Shown: positions 8,365 to 16,368, numbered from the stretch's first letter. The stretch is 64,000 bases of DNA from Methylomonas aurea (GCF_024505045.1 NZ_JANIBM010000006.1:143311-207310); one strand, 5' to 3'. Made by a program: numbers and translations. The notes: generated from the sequence alone by a model not told the origin.

Positions 8365-9306
8365 TTAAACCGTCCAGTCATCGCCAAACACATCTTTGGC
8401 AATGCGATGAATCGCTTCGCGTTCGGCGGGCTCAGCTCGAAAGGTCAAAGCCCTGTCCAAGGAATACGCCAAGGCATTAGGCGCACTTTTGAAGGTCGCC
8501 ACCAATGTTGCCCAGCGCATCAAACCACGGGTCGATAAGGTCACCGACAACATGCCGCCGCCATCCGCGCCGCCGATGAAGACTTTACGAATCTGATTGG
8601 CGACTTTGATCATGCTTTCCCGTACCGTTTCCGGCATGCTCGGCACCACATCAGCCAACAGTTTCATTTCGTCTTCCGGTTCGGGGTAACCGACTTCCAT
8701 CAAACGGAACCTGTCTAAAAACGCAAGGTTTTGCCGTAACACCCCTTGATACAATCCCGATTGATCACCGGACCCTGCACTATTGCCGGTGGCGACCAAA
8801 CGAAACTTCGGATGCGGGACAATCACGTCGCCAGTCTGCGGAATTGTTAGAGGTTTCCCTTCAACAATTTCATTCAAGCCGATTAACTCGGCCGGATCAA
8901 TGGCATCGATTTCGTTGATCAACAGCACATGGCCTAAGCGAACCGCCAAGGTCAACGGGCCATCGATCCACTTCATCGCGCCGCCGTCGACCAGCATGTA
9001 CTGGCCCAGCAGATCATTGAGTTCCAATCGACCGTGACCGGTGACCGAATGCACACCCCAATGGAGACGTGCCGCAACTTGCTCCAATAACGAGGTTTTA
9101 CCGGAACCGGTGGGGCCGGTCAGGTATAAGCCGTCGCCATTGTGTGCGCCTAAAAACGCCAACACATCGCGCAAGTGGTCCTTACGAAACACATAGGGCT
9201 TTTGCGCCGGTACATAGGCGTTTTGTCCTGGTTTGAAACCTTCCACTTTCATAGACGCCGGGGCCTGAATGCCGAAGGTGTCGGCAATAGAATAGGATTG
9301 ATACAT
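8365..9306 (-). CDS. CobS/MoxR-like AAA+ ATPase, 313 aa
   Basis: Walker A GPTGSGKT is at 64-71, Walker B LLINEID at 128-134 and a sensor-1 ATGN at about 170. The length and motif set fit the CobS/MoxR branch of AAA+ proteins, which remodel partner complexes together with VWA proteins. SXT/R391 elements carry a gene of this type at the same place. GAGGAG lies upstream of the ATG at 9306. It is followed directly by the WGR-like, DUF3150 and VWA genes, so the four probably act together in DNA metabolism or in element stability. The substrate is not known. Confidence 0.8.
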   Translation of the reverse strand: MYQSYSIADTFGIQAPASMKVEGFKPGQNAYVPAQKPYVFRKDHLRDVLAFLGAHNGDGLYLTGPTGSGKTSLLEQVAARLHWGVHSVTGHGRLELNDLLGQYMLVDGGAMKWIDGPLTLAVRLGHVLLINEIDAIDPAELIGLNEIVEGKPLTIPQTGDVIVPHPKFRLVATGNSAGSGDQSGLYQGVLRQNLAFLDRFRLMEVGYPEPEDEMKLLADVVPSMPETVRESMIKVANQIRKVFIGGADGGGMLSVTLSTRGLMRWATLVATFKSAPNALAYSLDRALTFRAEPAEREAIHRIAKDVFGDDWTV

Positions 9307-9340
9307 GGTGAGCTCCTCGAGGACTAGCCTCAGAAAACAA

Positions 9341-9378
9341 GGGGCGCACCGCCCCGAGGGGTAATGAGCCCCAACGGG
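9341..9378 (-). promoter_or_regulatory. Tandem CCC/GGG hairpin leader, copy g
   Basis: Three hairpins can be drawn: GGGGC-gcacc-GCCCC (9341-9355), CCCC-ga-GGGG and CCCC-aac-GGG, ending 35 nt before the start at 9306. The central alternative stem is GGGG/CCCC (9358-9372). Confidence 0.6.
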
Positions 9379-9417
9379 TGATTAAAACCCTGGCAAACCA
9401 GGGTAAATAGAAAATGG

Positions 9418-9630
9418 CTAGCGCAACTGCATGACGCAGTACATCGCCCATTCGGCGCGGGCCAACAGCTCCCGATCCATCAAACGCAGGATGCGCTGAA
9501 TGTCGCTTCTCAAACCGGGGTCCGAGAGTTGACCGTGCAGATCCAGCAACAACCGCTTTTTGGCCTGGATGTCGTTGCTATGCGCAACGTTCAACCAGCC
9601 GTGCAAGGTTTTCCAAAAGTCGTGATTCAT
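9418..9630 (-). CDS. Small hypothetical protein, 70 aa
   Basis: The ATG at 9630 is preceded by AAGGAGG at ideal spacing, so the gene is probably real despite its size. The sequence looks like a small helical protein with no membrane segment. It is the first gene of the transcript that continues into the CobS-like ATPase and has both a tandem hairpin leader and structured element copy B upstream. No family is recognised. Confidence 0.6.
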   Translation of the reverse strand: MNHDFWKTLHGWLNVAHSNDIQAKKRLLLDLHGQLSDPGLRSDIQRILRLMDRELLARAEWAMYCVMQLR

Positions 9631-9667
9631 AATGACCTCCTTCAATGATTAAAAGGGGTCATCGAGT

Positions 9668-9694
9668 CCCGTGAGGGTGATGAACCCCAACGGG
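9668..9694 (-). promoter_or_regulatory. Tandem CCC/GGG hairpin leader, copy h
   Basis: CCC-gtga-GGG followed by CCCC-aac-GGG, 38 nt before the start at 9630. Confidence 0.6.
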
Positions 9695-9708
9695 ACAAAC
9701 TAAACACA

Positions 9709-9786
9709 CCAGGCTTGACGCACCTGGCACACGAGCAAACGCTCATGCCGCTTAACAACGGAACGCCGGTCGAATCCGGATTCGGG
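9709..9786 (-). repeat. Three-hairpin structured element, copy B of three
   Basis: The first stem is CCAGG/CCTGG around loop CTTGACGCA, the second GAGC/GCTC, the third CCGG/CCGG, with ACGGAACGCCG kept between. The bases differ from copies A and C but the pairings remain. It sits at the head of the 70-aa gene and CobS-like operon. Confidence 0.6.
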
Positions 9787-9816
9787 ATTCCACGAAGGGA
9801 ATGCCTGAACGATGCG

Positions 9817-9956
9817 GGTTTTGGGTTGGACTTTTCTTAAAGCCCAGCCTAAAACCGACAGGCCTAAACTGAAGGATTCCATGAGGTATCCGGCGTCAAC
9901 TCTCGTAGCCGACCGTCATCATTCAACATCCCGTAACCACCAGGGTTACAGGATGT
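9817..9956. other. Two inverted repeats downstream of the exonuclease gene
   Basis: An imperfect 13-bp inverted repeat with wobble pairs spans 9817-9856. A better hairpin, ACATCC-c-GTAACC with its complement, spans 9926-9956, 15 bp after the exonuclease stop in minus-strand sense. The second may act as a transcription end or mRNA 3' stabiliser. It lacks a T run. Confidence 0.4.
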
Positions 9957-9970
9957 CTCGAAACGAACCC

Positions 9971-10972
9971 TCAAAACCAAAAGTCCACACCCACCAGGTC
10001 TTTCAAGGCTTGGGCATCGAATGGCACTTCGGCATGTTTACCGTCGTCGTCCCGGCAGGTCACGCGAATTCGCGTGGCAGATGGTTTGCGATAGACCTCC
10101 AGCACCGCAGCCTGAACATCCGGTTGCAAGGCTTGGAGTGCCGCCTTGTAATCAATAGCACCCTGGCTTTGAAACCGAGTGATACGCAACCCGGAATGCT
10201 CTGCGGCCACGTAATCACCCATTAGCAACACCAACGTGTTTTCAATGGCCGCCTGATTAGCCTCCAAGGTGGCTAGCTCCGCTTTCAAATCCGCGATTTT
10301 CACGGCACGATTGCGATAACTCGCCGCCAGATGTTGCCATTGCTGTTCCGCATGACCTTTGGGTAAGTACAAATCGCGTTCAGGGTCCTTACTCGGCTCC
10401 TTTTTGGACTTGACCGCCGACCAGAAGTCCATCGCGGACTCGACCAGGGCGGTGAGAAAGTTCTCATCGCGCTGAATTTCAAACTCGATGTCCTGGCCTT
10501 GGTGATAGAAAAACAAAAAGCCGCGTTGCGCTTCGGATACCAGCAGTTGCTGTTGCACCTGGCACCAATACAACTGATAGGCAGCCGAGGCTTCCCGGTT
10601 TAACAGCACATCCAAAAACGTGGTTTCGTGCGGACATTTGATTTCCACGGGCTCATTCGCGTCGGATAAGCCGTCGAAAGAAGCCCGCATCAACGGATAC
10701 TGTTCCGACTCGCCGCACAGCGGCAACAACATCAGATCGTGTTTATCCTCGAAGCGTTGCAAAGCTTCAGGCTCCTGCTGGATACCAGCGCGGATCAACG
10801 GGTTGTTGTCCAGACTGGCTTCCAGTACCAAGCCAATTTTCTCGGCCCAGAGCCGCCAATAGCTTTTGTAGGGCGAGCGGTTCATGACAATAGCCGCTTC
10901 ACTGGCACTGACGCCTTGTGAACGCCAATGCCGCCATGCAGTGGACCGTTGCGAAACGTCGACGACGTTCAT
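9971..10972 (-). CDS. exo: YqaJ/lambda-exonuclease-type 5'-3' exonuclease, 333 aa
   Basis: The protein should resect double-stranded DNA ends to give single strands for the Bet annealing protein. The PD-(D/E)XK core is visible: D100 in ASFDG, then E110 and K112 in VEIKC, with an upstream Glu-rich helix GIQQEPEA (63-70). A helical coiled segment near 230-260 follows. The order ssb, bet, exo matches SXT/R391 elements, whose Bet and Exo form a Red-like recombination pair. The start overlaps the preceding 111-aa gene by 4 bp, so translation is coupled and no separate hairpin leader is present. It ends in DFWF. Confidence 0.8.
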   Translation of the reverse strand: MNVVDVSQRSTAWRHWRSQGVSASEAAIVMNRSPYKSYWRLWAEKIGLVLEASLDNNPLIRAGIQQEPEALQRFEDKHDLMLLPLCGESEQYPLMRASFDGLSDANEPVEIKCPHETTFLDVLLNREASAAYQLYWCQVQQQLLVSEAQRGFLFFYHQGQDIEFEIQRDENFLTALVESAMDFWSAVKSKKEPSKDPERDLYLPKGHAEQQWQHLAASYRNRAVKIADLKAELATLEANQAAIENTLVLLMGDYVAAEHSGLRITRFQSQGAIDYKAALQALQPDVQAAVLEVYRKPSATRIRVTCRDDDGKHAEVPFDAQALKDLVGVDFWF

Positions 10973-11304
10973 TGCCAGGCATCCGGTAACTGAATGTGGC
11001 AGCCTAACCGCAACGAAGGCACGCCGCGTTGGGTTAAATGCTGTTCACAGCGCTTGGCCCAATGGAAATCGGCAAATAGCAACAACACGGCATCCGCAGT
11101 TGGCAATACCAAGCCGCCAAAACTTTCCACCAAATGGTGTAATTCCGCTTTAGAGGGTTTGTCGACCTCTGCCACGGCTACACCCGGTTTAAAACTGCGT
11201 TCTAAAAAGCCGCGCCCATGTCGGCGAATCACCGTGGGTGAGTCGTAACGCCGCCAGTCGGTATGACAGGGCAGCCGATTTAACGATTGATCGATTGCAT
11301 TCAT
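10969..11304 (-). CDS. Hypothetical protein between bet and exo, 111 aa
   Basis: No domain is recognised. The ATG at 11304 has AAGGAG upstream and its own hairpin leader, and the gene overlaps exo by 4 bp, so the two are made together. The sequence is a small soluble alpha/beta protein rich in Arg and His. Its position suggests a role alongside the Bet-Exo recombination pair, but nothing in the sequence shows what it does. Confidence 0.6.
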   Translation of the reverse strand: MNAIDQSLNRLPCHTDWRRYDSPTVIRRHGRGFLERSFKPGVAVAEVDKPSKAELHHLVESFGGLVLPTADAVLLLFADFHWAKRCEQHLTQRGVPSLRLGCHIQLPDAWQ

Positions 11305-11341
11305 GATCTCTCCTTAACTAAAACTCAGAGCATCATGAATC

Positions 11342-11374
11342 CCCACACGGGCGAGTCATGACGCCCTGAAGGGG
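11342..11374 (-). promoter_or_regulatory. Tandem CCC/GGG hairpin leader, copy i
   Basis: CCC-acac-GGG then CCC-tgaa-GGGG, 38 nt before the start at 11304. The central alternative stem is GGGC/GCCC around GTCATGAC. Confidence 0.6.
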
Positions 11375-11479
11375 TGGTAGTTGAATGTGATGGATGCTGA
11401 AATCCAGCACACATCAATATGAAAATGGCCTAGCCGATTGCGTGATTAAGCAACAGGACAGCCCTATACAGTGAAATGA

Positions 11480-12535
11480 CTAACGGTTGGTACTCAAAGC
11501 CTGACGCGCCTGCGTCATAGCCATGTCCTTCGCTGTCAATGGCGGCATGGCCGTCGCTTCAGATTGTCCCAATGCCGGTGTGGTCCTGGGTTCAACCTCC
11601 GATACTTTGTCTAACTCGGCCAAGGCAAAGGTCAGATCGATGCCTTTGAACTTCTGATTGGCATAGTCGTAGGCTGCTTTCCAGGCACCAGCCGCCGCAG
11701 TACGTCTAACCAGTTCAGCGACCGCTTTTTGCACTTTGGGATGGATTTGCGACAGATCGATGACACGGTTTGCGTCAATGCCAGCATCGCCCCCAAAAAC
11801 GTGATCGTCACTGTCAACCTCTGCTGCATTCAAAACTGTGGCACTACCATCGATCACACTACCATCGGCAATATCGTCAAGGGTTTTGCCATCCATTTCC
11901 TCGGCGGCATAACCGCATTCCTCCGGAAAGGCTGCCCTGAGCGACGCCGCTTTACCGCATTTGGATAATTGCCCCTTAGGGCGTTTGATCCACATGGCGG
12001 TTGGCACTTGCGAGTGTTTACCACCGGCCGTGCTATAAGCCTCCAGCCAGTAGACTTCCTCGGTAAAGGCGCAACGTTTGCCGGCGACGATCCGGTACAC
12101 AGTAACCGCCACCCATTCGGGAAAGGTCACGGTGACACTGGATTCCTGCCATTGCTCGTTGTCGTCCTTGTAGCGACCGGTAAAGGTCTTGGTGATATCA
12201 GGCCCCCAGACGGGTCTGTCCATGCCGGCCCAAACACCGGTTCGGGACGCGGTGGTCTGGATTTCCATGATGGACGGCCAGACGGTTTCGACATTACGGC
12301 CTAAAGCGGCACTCCACATCGGTACGATATGCACCGGCTTTTTGAAGATGTCGAGCTTGCGGGCCTTGCAATAGTCCAGCGCCATCAGGATGGCTTCCGG
12401 GGTTTTCGCCGTGGGGAAAGTCACTTCTGTCAATACCTTCCACGACTGCTCGGAAATGCCATAGCCCTGCTGGGCTGCCATTGGCATGGGTAAGTCGCGC
12501 GACTTAGGCGGATAGTTTCGATTTTGATTGCTCAT
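11480..12535 (-). CDS. bet: Bet/RecT-type single-strand annealing protein, 351 aa
   Basis: The first 230 residues match the Bet/RecT family of single-strand annealing proteins, which pair complementary single strands without ATP. The pattern of a conserved aromatic and basic core with KPVHIVPM and a QTTASRTG stretch is typical. The C-terminal third is less conserved and acidic, perhaps for contact with Ssb or Exo. AAGGAG precedes the ATG at 12535 and a tandem hairpin leader lies upstream. The gene lies between ssb and exo as in SXT/R391, where Bet-Exo recombination generates hybrid elements. Confidence 0.85.
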   Translation of the reverse strand: MSNQNRNYPPKSRDLPMPMAAQQGYGISEQSWKVLTEVTFPTAKTPEAILMALDYCKARKLDIFKKPVHIVPMWSAALGRNVETVWPSIMEIQTTASRTGVWAGMDRPVWGPDITKTFTGRYKDDNEQWQESSVTVTFPEWVAVTVYRIVAGKRCAFTEEVYWLEAYSTAGGKHSQVPTAMWIKRPKGQLSKCGKAASLRAAFPEECGYAAEEMDGKTLDDIADGSVIDGSATVLNAAEVDSDDHVFGGDAGIDANRVIDLSQIHPKVQKAVAELVRRTAAAGAWKAAYDYANQKFKGIDLTFALAELDKVSEVEPRTTPALGQSEATAMPPLTAKDMAMTQARQALSTNR

Positions 12536-12569
12536 GGTGGGTCTCCTTAAAAAAATGGGAACGCCATGG

Positions 12570-12598
12570 CCCCAACGGGGATAGTCGTCCCCTTTGGG
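12570..12598 (-). promoter_or_regulatory. Tandem CCC/GGG hairpin leader, copy j
   Basis: CCCC-aac-GGGG followed by CCCC-ttt-GGG, 35 nt before the bet start at 12535. The central alternative stem is GGGG/CCCC. Confidence 0.6.
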
Positions 12599-12680
12599 TT
12601 GAAATACCGAAACAGCGAAGACTGGTCGGCAGTGATTTAAAATTTACCCGCGCTTGCGGCAGTTCATGTGTCGCCTGGGT

Positions 12681-13109
12681 TTAGTTGAGCGGCATATCGG
12701 CATACTCATCATCCCAATCGGCGTCTTCTGATGCCGGGTTCGATGACGAACCGTTTACCGATGCAGGCGCTGTTGGGCGATCGAGTAGTTGCAACTCATG
12801 CACAACCACTTCCGTGCGATAACGCTTTTCGCCGTTCTTATCCCATTGCTGGGTGCGAAGAGTGCCTTCCACATAGATCTTGCTGCCTTTCTTCAAAAGA
12901 TCGCCGGCGGTATCGGCCAGTTTTTTAAAAAACACGACCCGATGCCATTCAGTTCGTTCCTGTTTGGCGTTTTTTGCATCTTTCCAAACCTCACTGGTTG
13001 CCAAACGCACTGCCACGACTTTGCCGCCGTTATTCGGTAAATAGCGAATATCCGGATCGGCGCCGAGACGGCCCAGCAAGATGACTTTGTTTACACCACG
13101 ATTGGCCAT
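12681..13109 (-). CDS. ssb: Single-stranded DNA-binding protein, 142 aa
   Basis: The N-terminal 105 residues form a standard OB-fold Ssb starting [10 protein letters not shown] with the usual TSEVWKD and EWHRVV stretches. It coats single-stranded DNA during transfer and recombination. The linker is short, and the end reads DMPLN rather than the usual DDDIPF-like tip, so contact with host Ssb-binding proteins may differ. AGGAGG precedes the ATG at 13109. It is the first gene of the ssb-bet-exo transcript and is preceded by element copy C, a degenerate hairpin leader near 13154-13188 and the shared operator at 13377. Confidence 0.9.
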   Translation of the reverse strand: MANRGVNKVILLGRLGADPDIRYLPNNGGKVVAVRLATSEVWKDAKNAKQERTEWHRVVFFKKLADTAGDLLKKGSKIYVEGTLRTQQWDKNGEKRYRTEVVVHELQLLDRPTAPASVNGSSSNPASEDADWDDEYADMPLN

Positions 13110-13250
13110 GATGATGTCCTCCTATCGGCCGCGCCCGACCATTGAAAATAAAACCCACCTGCGCGGCGATGAGTCACATCCGGCAGGCACATTACCGGCT
13201 AGGAATACGCACTCCCAGACAGGATGAAAATCTAAAACACAACCATCACA

Positions 13251-13331
13251 TCAGGCTTGACGCACCTGACACGCCGATGGATAACCACCGTCGCCGCTTA
13301 AAAACGGAACGCCGACCAAAGCCGGATTCAG
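13251..13331 (-). repeat. Three-hairpin structured element, copy C of three
   Basis: The first stem is TCAGG/CCTGA around CTTGACGCA, the second TGG/CCA within a longer imperfect stem, and the third CCGAC/GCCGG. The block ACGGAACGCCG is shared with copies A and B. It lies in the long leader region between the shared operator and ssb. Confidence 0.6.
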
Positions 13332-13376
13332 ATGTGAAAAATCACAACATGAAAGGTGTTGCTATTGGAGCAGATT

Positions 13377-13422
13377 TTTTCGAAAGTTCGTTCGTGAAAT
13401 CGCAATAATTAGCGCGATTTCG
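13377..13422. promoter_or_regulatory. 46-bp operator/promoter element shared with the traL region
   Basis: An inverted repeat GAAATCGC ... GCGATTTC flanks an AT-rich ATAATTA centre. The blocks TTTTCG and TCGTT lie at fixed distance on the left. The same arrangement occurs at 47877-47922 with the same orientation and spacing. It lies upstream of ssb (minus strand) and about 70 bp before the AcaB-like gene (plus strand), so it may control both. Confidence 0.65.
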
Positions 13423-13489
13423 CGACCAGGACAGAAATAAAGACGCCGTATCATCTGCCCCTGATGAAATCATGCAAATAGGTACTGAC

Positions 13490-14167
13490 ATGGCAGAAAT
13501 ACAGGTACGGGAAAAAAGCAAGCGACCTCATATCAGTCGGCCGATATTCGAGCGCACATTTAACATCAACAGCGAACAAGCCATTCGCGTCATCCGCAAC
13601 AGTTATAACCGGTTGATGGTTTCGTTGTATGCGATCGACGTGATCCTGCGCATCATCGGTCGGGAAGAAACCGTCGATGAAATCGAAAGCATCGTCGGTC
13701 AGATGATTGCCGAATGCGCGGAGCAACTGCAGCAGGAAAAACTACGGTTAGAAAAACTCAAAGCCGACAATGGCATCACCGAAACGCCGAAGTACACGCA
13801 CCCCAGGGAGTTTGTGGCTAAAATCGCTTCGCCGCAGATTGCGCAATTCGTCGAGTTGATTCGATTGCTGGATCAATTGATGATTGTGATGGACACCTTG
13901 TGGCTATGCCAGGTCATCTCCAACAAACACTGCATTGATGCCCGTTACCAGTGGCAGCAGCGGTTGCAGCGACTAGCCAATAAAATTGTGACAATGGAAA
14001 GACATGCGCATCAGGCGGCATATGAACAAGGCCATGGTGAAGAGCTTAGATTGGCTCGACAAGAGTCAGGACTGTTGGCTGAGCCGGGACGAATCTACGA
14101 AGACGAGGATTCAATGGTTGATGACAATGAATTATCTCCAAGTTCGGAAAAGGTCGGCGATCGATGA
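13490..14167 (+). CDS. AcaB-like (DUF1845/PFL_4669-type) regulator, 225 aa
   Basis: The sequence resembles the DUF1845 family of ICE and plasmid proteins, which includes AcaB, a co-regulator of transfer genes in IncC plasmids. The first 30 residues read like a short beta-rich arm (RPHISRPIFERTF) and the rest is helical with YQWQQRL at about 160. The C-terminal 45 residues are acidic and probably flexible. The start at 13490 (MAEIQ) has a weak AGG upstream; an ATG at 13472 is possible but has no ribosome site. It lies next to the operator shared by ssb and traL, which suits a regulator. It overlaps the next gene by 4 bp. Confidence 0.6.
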   Translation: MAEIQVREKSKRPHISRPIFERTFNINSEQAIRVIRNSYNRLMVSLYAIDVILRIIGREETVDEIESIVGQMIAECAEQLQQEKLRLEKLKADNGITETPKYTHPREFVAKIASPQIAQFVELIRLLDQLMIVMDTLWLCQVISNKHCIDARYQWQQRLQRLANKIVTMERHAHQAAYEQGHGEELRLARQESGLLAEPGRIYEDEDSMVDDNELSPSSEKVGDR

Positions 14168-14364
14168 CTGCTAATACCAATGAAATATGCTTGAGGGTGC
14201 CGCTATCCGAACAGGAGGCTTGGGATTTGGCGCAATTTCTAAAGCGAGCTGGGTTTGCCGATTTTCGAAGTAACGCGGTCGATGATGAGGAGGCCTATCG
14301 CATGCTGGCCGTGACCCAAATGATCAGAAGAAACCTGGAAGTACATGGAATAAACCCAAGGTAA
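14164..14364 (+). CDS. Small conserved hypothetical protein, 66 aa
   Basis: The gene overlaps the AcaB-like gene by 4 bp (ATGA), so it is translated with it. The product is a small acidic helical protein with a LAQFLKRAGF stretch, similar in look to small proteins encoded beside ICE regulators. No function is known. Confidence 0.6.
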   Translation: MTANTNEICLRVPLSEQEAWDLAQFLKRAGFADFRSNAVDDEEAYRMLAVTQMIRRNLEVHGINPR

Positions 14365-14373
14365 CCTGAGGCC

Positions 14374-14674
14374 TCATTCACCGATCAATTTTTTGATGCT
14401 GTCTTGACTCATTGTTGATAGGGTCAGCTTTTCAATTTCCTTGGCTTTCAGATCCAAGGCCTGGGGTTTACCCAGTTCCAGTAGCTTAGCGATGACCAGC
14501 TTGTCGGATTTCAAAAAAATCCTTGAGTGTCATTTCTTTCACACGAACGGTATCGACGCCACTCATATCTTTATGGTTTGCCGGGTCATTTACAAGAAGA
14601 ATTGAATCGATATCAGCTATCAATGGCAGTGGGGAGTTACAGAGACTGGCAAGACGAATTCGTATGTAAATAGA
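14374..14674 (-). pseudogene. Remnant of a minus-strand gene, frameshifted and lacking a clear start
   Basis: An open frame runs from 14674 down to a run of seven T (minus sense, near 14510) and then continues one frame over to a stop at 14374. With six T the two parts would join. The C-terminal part reads as a helical, Lys- and Leu-rich protein (KLVIAKLLELGKPQALDLKA). An ATG exists at 14566, but coding-like sequence extends upstream of it, so the 5' end may have been lost where the defence island begins. No family is recognised. Confidence 0.45.
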
Positions 14675-14793
14675 TTACGGTAAAACATGCGTTTAAATTT
14701 TCAGTTCTGTCTCATTCCAGATATTGATGTATATTTCTAAAATTTTAGCTATTGAAATTACAATCAGACTGATTTTGGAATTTACGTAATAGA

Positions 14794-15855
14794 ATGATGC
14801 CCGATGACTATCCTGTAAATTTGGCTTGTGTCGATCTCTTCTGTGGAGCAGGCGGACTCACGCACGGTTTCACCTTGGAGGGAATTCCCGTCGTAGCAGG
14901 GATCGACCTAGACCCCGCTTGCCGTTTTCCCTACGAGACTAACAACACGGCCAAGTTTTTGGAGCGCGACATCAGCCAAGTCACGGCCAATGAGATCAAT
15001 CAACTGTTTGGGAATTCAGAACTGAAAATCCTCGCGGGTTGCGCGCCTTGCCAACCGTTTTCCACCTATGCTCAGCGTTACGAGTCAGACGGTATCGACG
15101 GCAAGTGGGGGTTGCTCTATCAATTCGGACGCTTGGTCCGAGAGTCTCACCCTGATGTCATCACCATGGAAAACGTTCCGACAGTCGTCAGACATCAGGT
15201 TTTCCATGATTTCGTGGCGGAATTGAAGGATCTGGGGTATCACGTCTGGTATGACGTCATAGATAGTTCGCTATATGGCGTCCCGCAGTCTCGTCGACGT
15301 ATGGTTCTTTTGGCATCCAAATTCGGCGAAATCCGAATGATCGAACCGACACATCCAAAACCCAAAACCGTCGAGCAGGTAATTGGCGGCTTGCCCCCCA
15401 TTGAGGCGGGTCAAGCTCATCGAGACGATAAACTGCACATTGCTTCCACACTCACGGAAAAAAACCTACGACGCATTCGAATCTCCAAACCGGGCGGCAC
15501 ATGGCGCGACTGGCCTGAACACCTGAGAGCAGACTGTCACAAATCCAAGACAGGCAAGACCTATCCCAGTGTCTATGGTCGCATGGAATGGAACAAACCC
15601 GCTCCGACGATGACCACTCAATGTTATGGTTTCGGTAACGGGCGTTTCGGTCATCCAGAACAAGATCGTGCGATTTCCTTACGAGAAGCTGCAATCCTAC
15701 AGAGTTTCCCCGAGAACTATTCCTTCTTGCCCGAAGGTGCCAAAGTCAGCTTCAAGGCTCTGGGACGTATGATCGGTAATGCCGTCCCCGTCGAACTTGG
15801 TCGTGCGATAGCAAAGAGCATCACCCATCATTTGTCGACCGCACTACCCAACTGA
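14794..15855 (+). CDS. drmMII: C5-cytosine DNA methyltransferase (DrmMII-like)
   Basis: All main motifs of C5-cytosine methylases are present: DLFCGAGG (14-21, SAM binding), PCQPFS with catalytic Cys86, ENV (126-128), QSRRR (165-169) and GNAVP near the end, with a target-recognition region between about 180 and 300. The 353-aa length is normal. It is the first gene of the defence operon and is followed after 9 bp by vsr. A cytosine methylase is the marker of class 2 DISARM, while the rest of this operon is class 1. It may protect host DNA by methylation. The target sequence cannot be read from the protein. Confidence 0.85.
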   Translation: MMPDDYPVNLACVDLFCGAGGLTHGFTLEGIPVVAGIDLDPACRFPYETNNTAKFLERDISQVTANEINQLFGNSELKILAGCAPCQPFSTYAQRYESDGIDGKWGLLYQFGRLVRESHPDVITMENVPTVVRHQVFHDFVAELKDLGYHVWYDVIDSSLYGVPQSRRRMVLLASKFGEIRMIEPTHPKPKTVEQVIGGLPPIEAGQAHRDDKLHIASTLTEKNLRRIRISKPGGTWRDWPEHLRADCHKSKTGKTYPSVYGRMEWNKPAPTMTTQCYGFGNGRFGHPEQDRAISLREAAILQSFPENYSFLPEGAKVSFKALGRMIGNAVPVELGRAIAKSITHHLSTALPN

Positions 15856-15864
15856 CTGATTTGG

Positions 15865-16368
15865 ATGGCATCCATGGGACGAATCCAATCTTCGTCACCA
15901 GAAGCCAGCATTCGGATGACGAAGGTCCGCCAGACGGGCACAAAAGCCGAAATGGCTTTGCGAAAAGCTTTGCATCGGTTGGGATTGAGATATCGAGTCA
16001 ATTACCAAGTGTTGAAAAGGCCGCGTCGGGTCGCTGATTTGGCTTTTGCCAAGCTCAAAATTGCGGTGTTCGTCGATGGTTGTTTCTGGCATGGTTGTCC
16101 GGAACACGCGAGCTGGCCCAAGAGCAATTCGGAGTTTTGGCTGCAGAAGATCGAAGCCAACCGGGCTCGAGATGCCGATACCGATGTCAAGTTGAAAGAG
16201 ATTGGCTGGACCGTGATTCGTATATGGGAACACGAATGCCCGGAAATGGCAGCCAATGCCATCAAAACGATCATAGATACCAAAAGGAACGAGGCTAAAA
16301 CCAGTCTCGTCCAAAATTACAATAGTGAAGACGACACAGATGGAACTAATAAACGAAGCTGTCGATGA
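15865..16368 (+). CDS. vsr: Vsr-type very-short-patch repair endonuclease, 167 aa
   Basis: Vsr nicks DNA 5' of the T in T:G mismatches that arise when 5-methylcytosine is deaminated. The family pattern is clear: TGTKAEMALRKALH in the N-terminal helix, the metal-binding Asp in RVADLAF, FVDGCFWHGC with zinc-site residues, and NSEFWLQKI followed by WTVIRIWEHE. The gene directly follows the cytosine methylase, as usual for dcm-vsr pairs. Its last 29 nt overlap the DrmD gene if that starts at 16340. It most likely limits mutation at methylated sites rather than cutting phage DNA. Confidence 0.85.
   Translation: MASMGRIQSSSPEASIRMTKVRQTGTKAEMALRKALHRLGLRYRVNYQVLKRPRRVADLAFAKLKIAVFVDGCFWHGCPEHASWPKSNSEFWLQKIEANRARDADTDVKLKEIGWTVIRIWEHECPEMAANAIKTIIDTKRNEAKTSLVQNYNSEDDTDGTNKRSCR

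Noticed and set aside
4405..9306. True cobalt chelatase (cobalamin synthesis)
   Set aside because: No CobN or other cobalamin genes are near; the same pair occurs in SXT-type elements, so only the ATPase-VWA plan is shared.
9182..9451. Minus-strand frame of 89 codons before the CobS-like gene
   Set aside because: It overlaps the hairpin leader and the start of the CobS-like gene in another frame, and lacks coding character.
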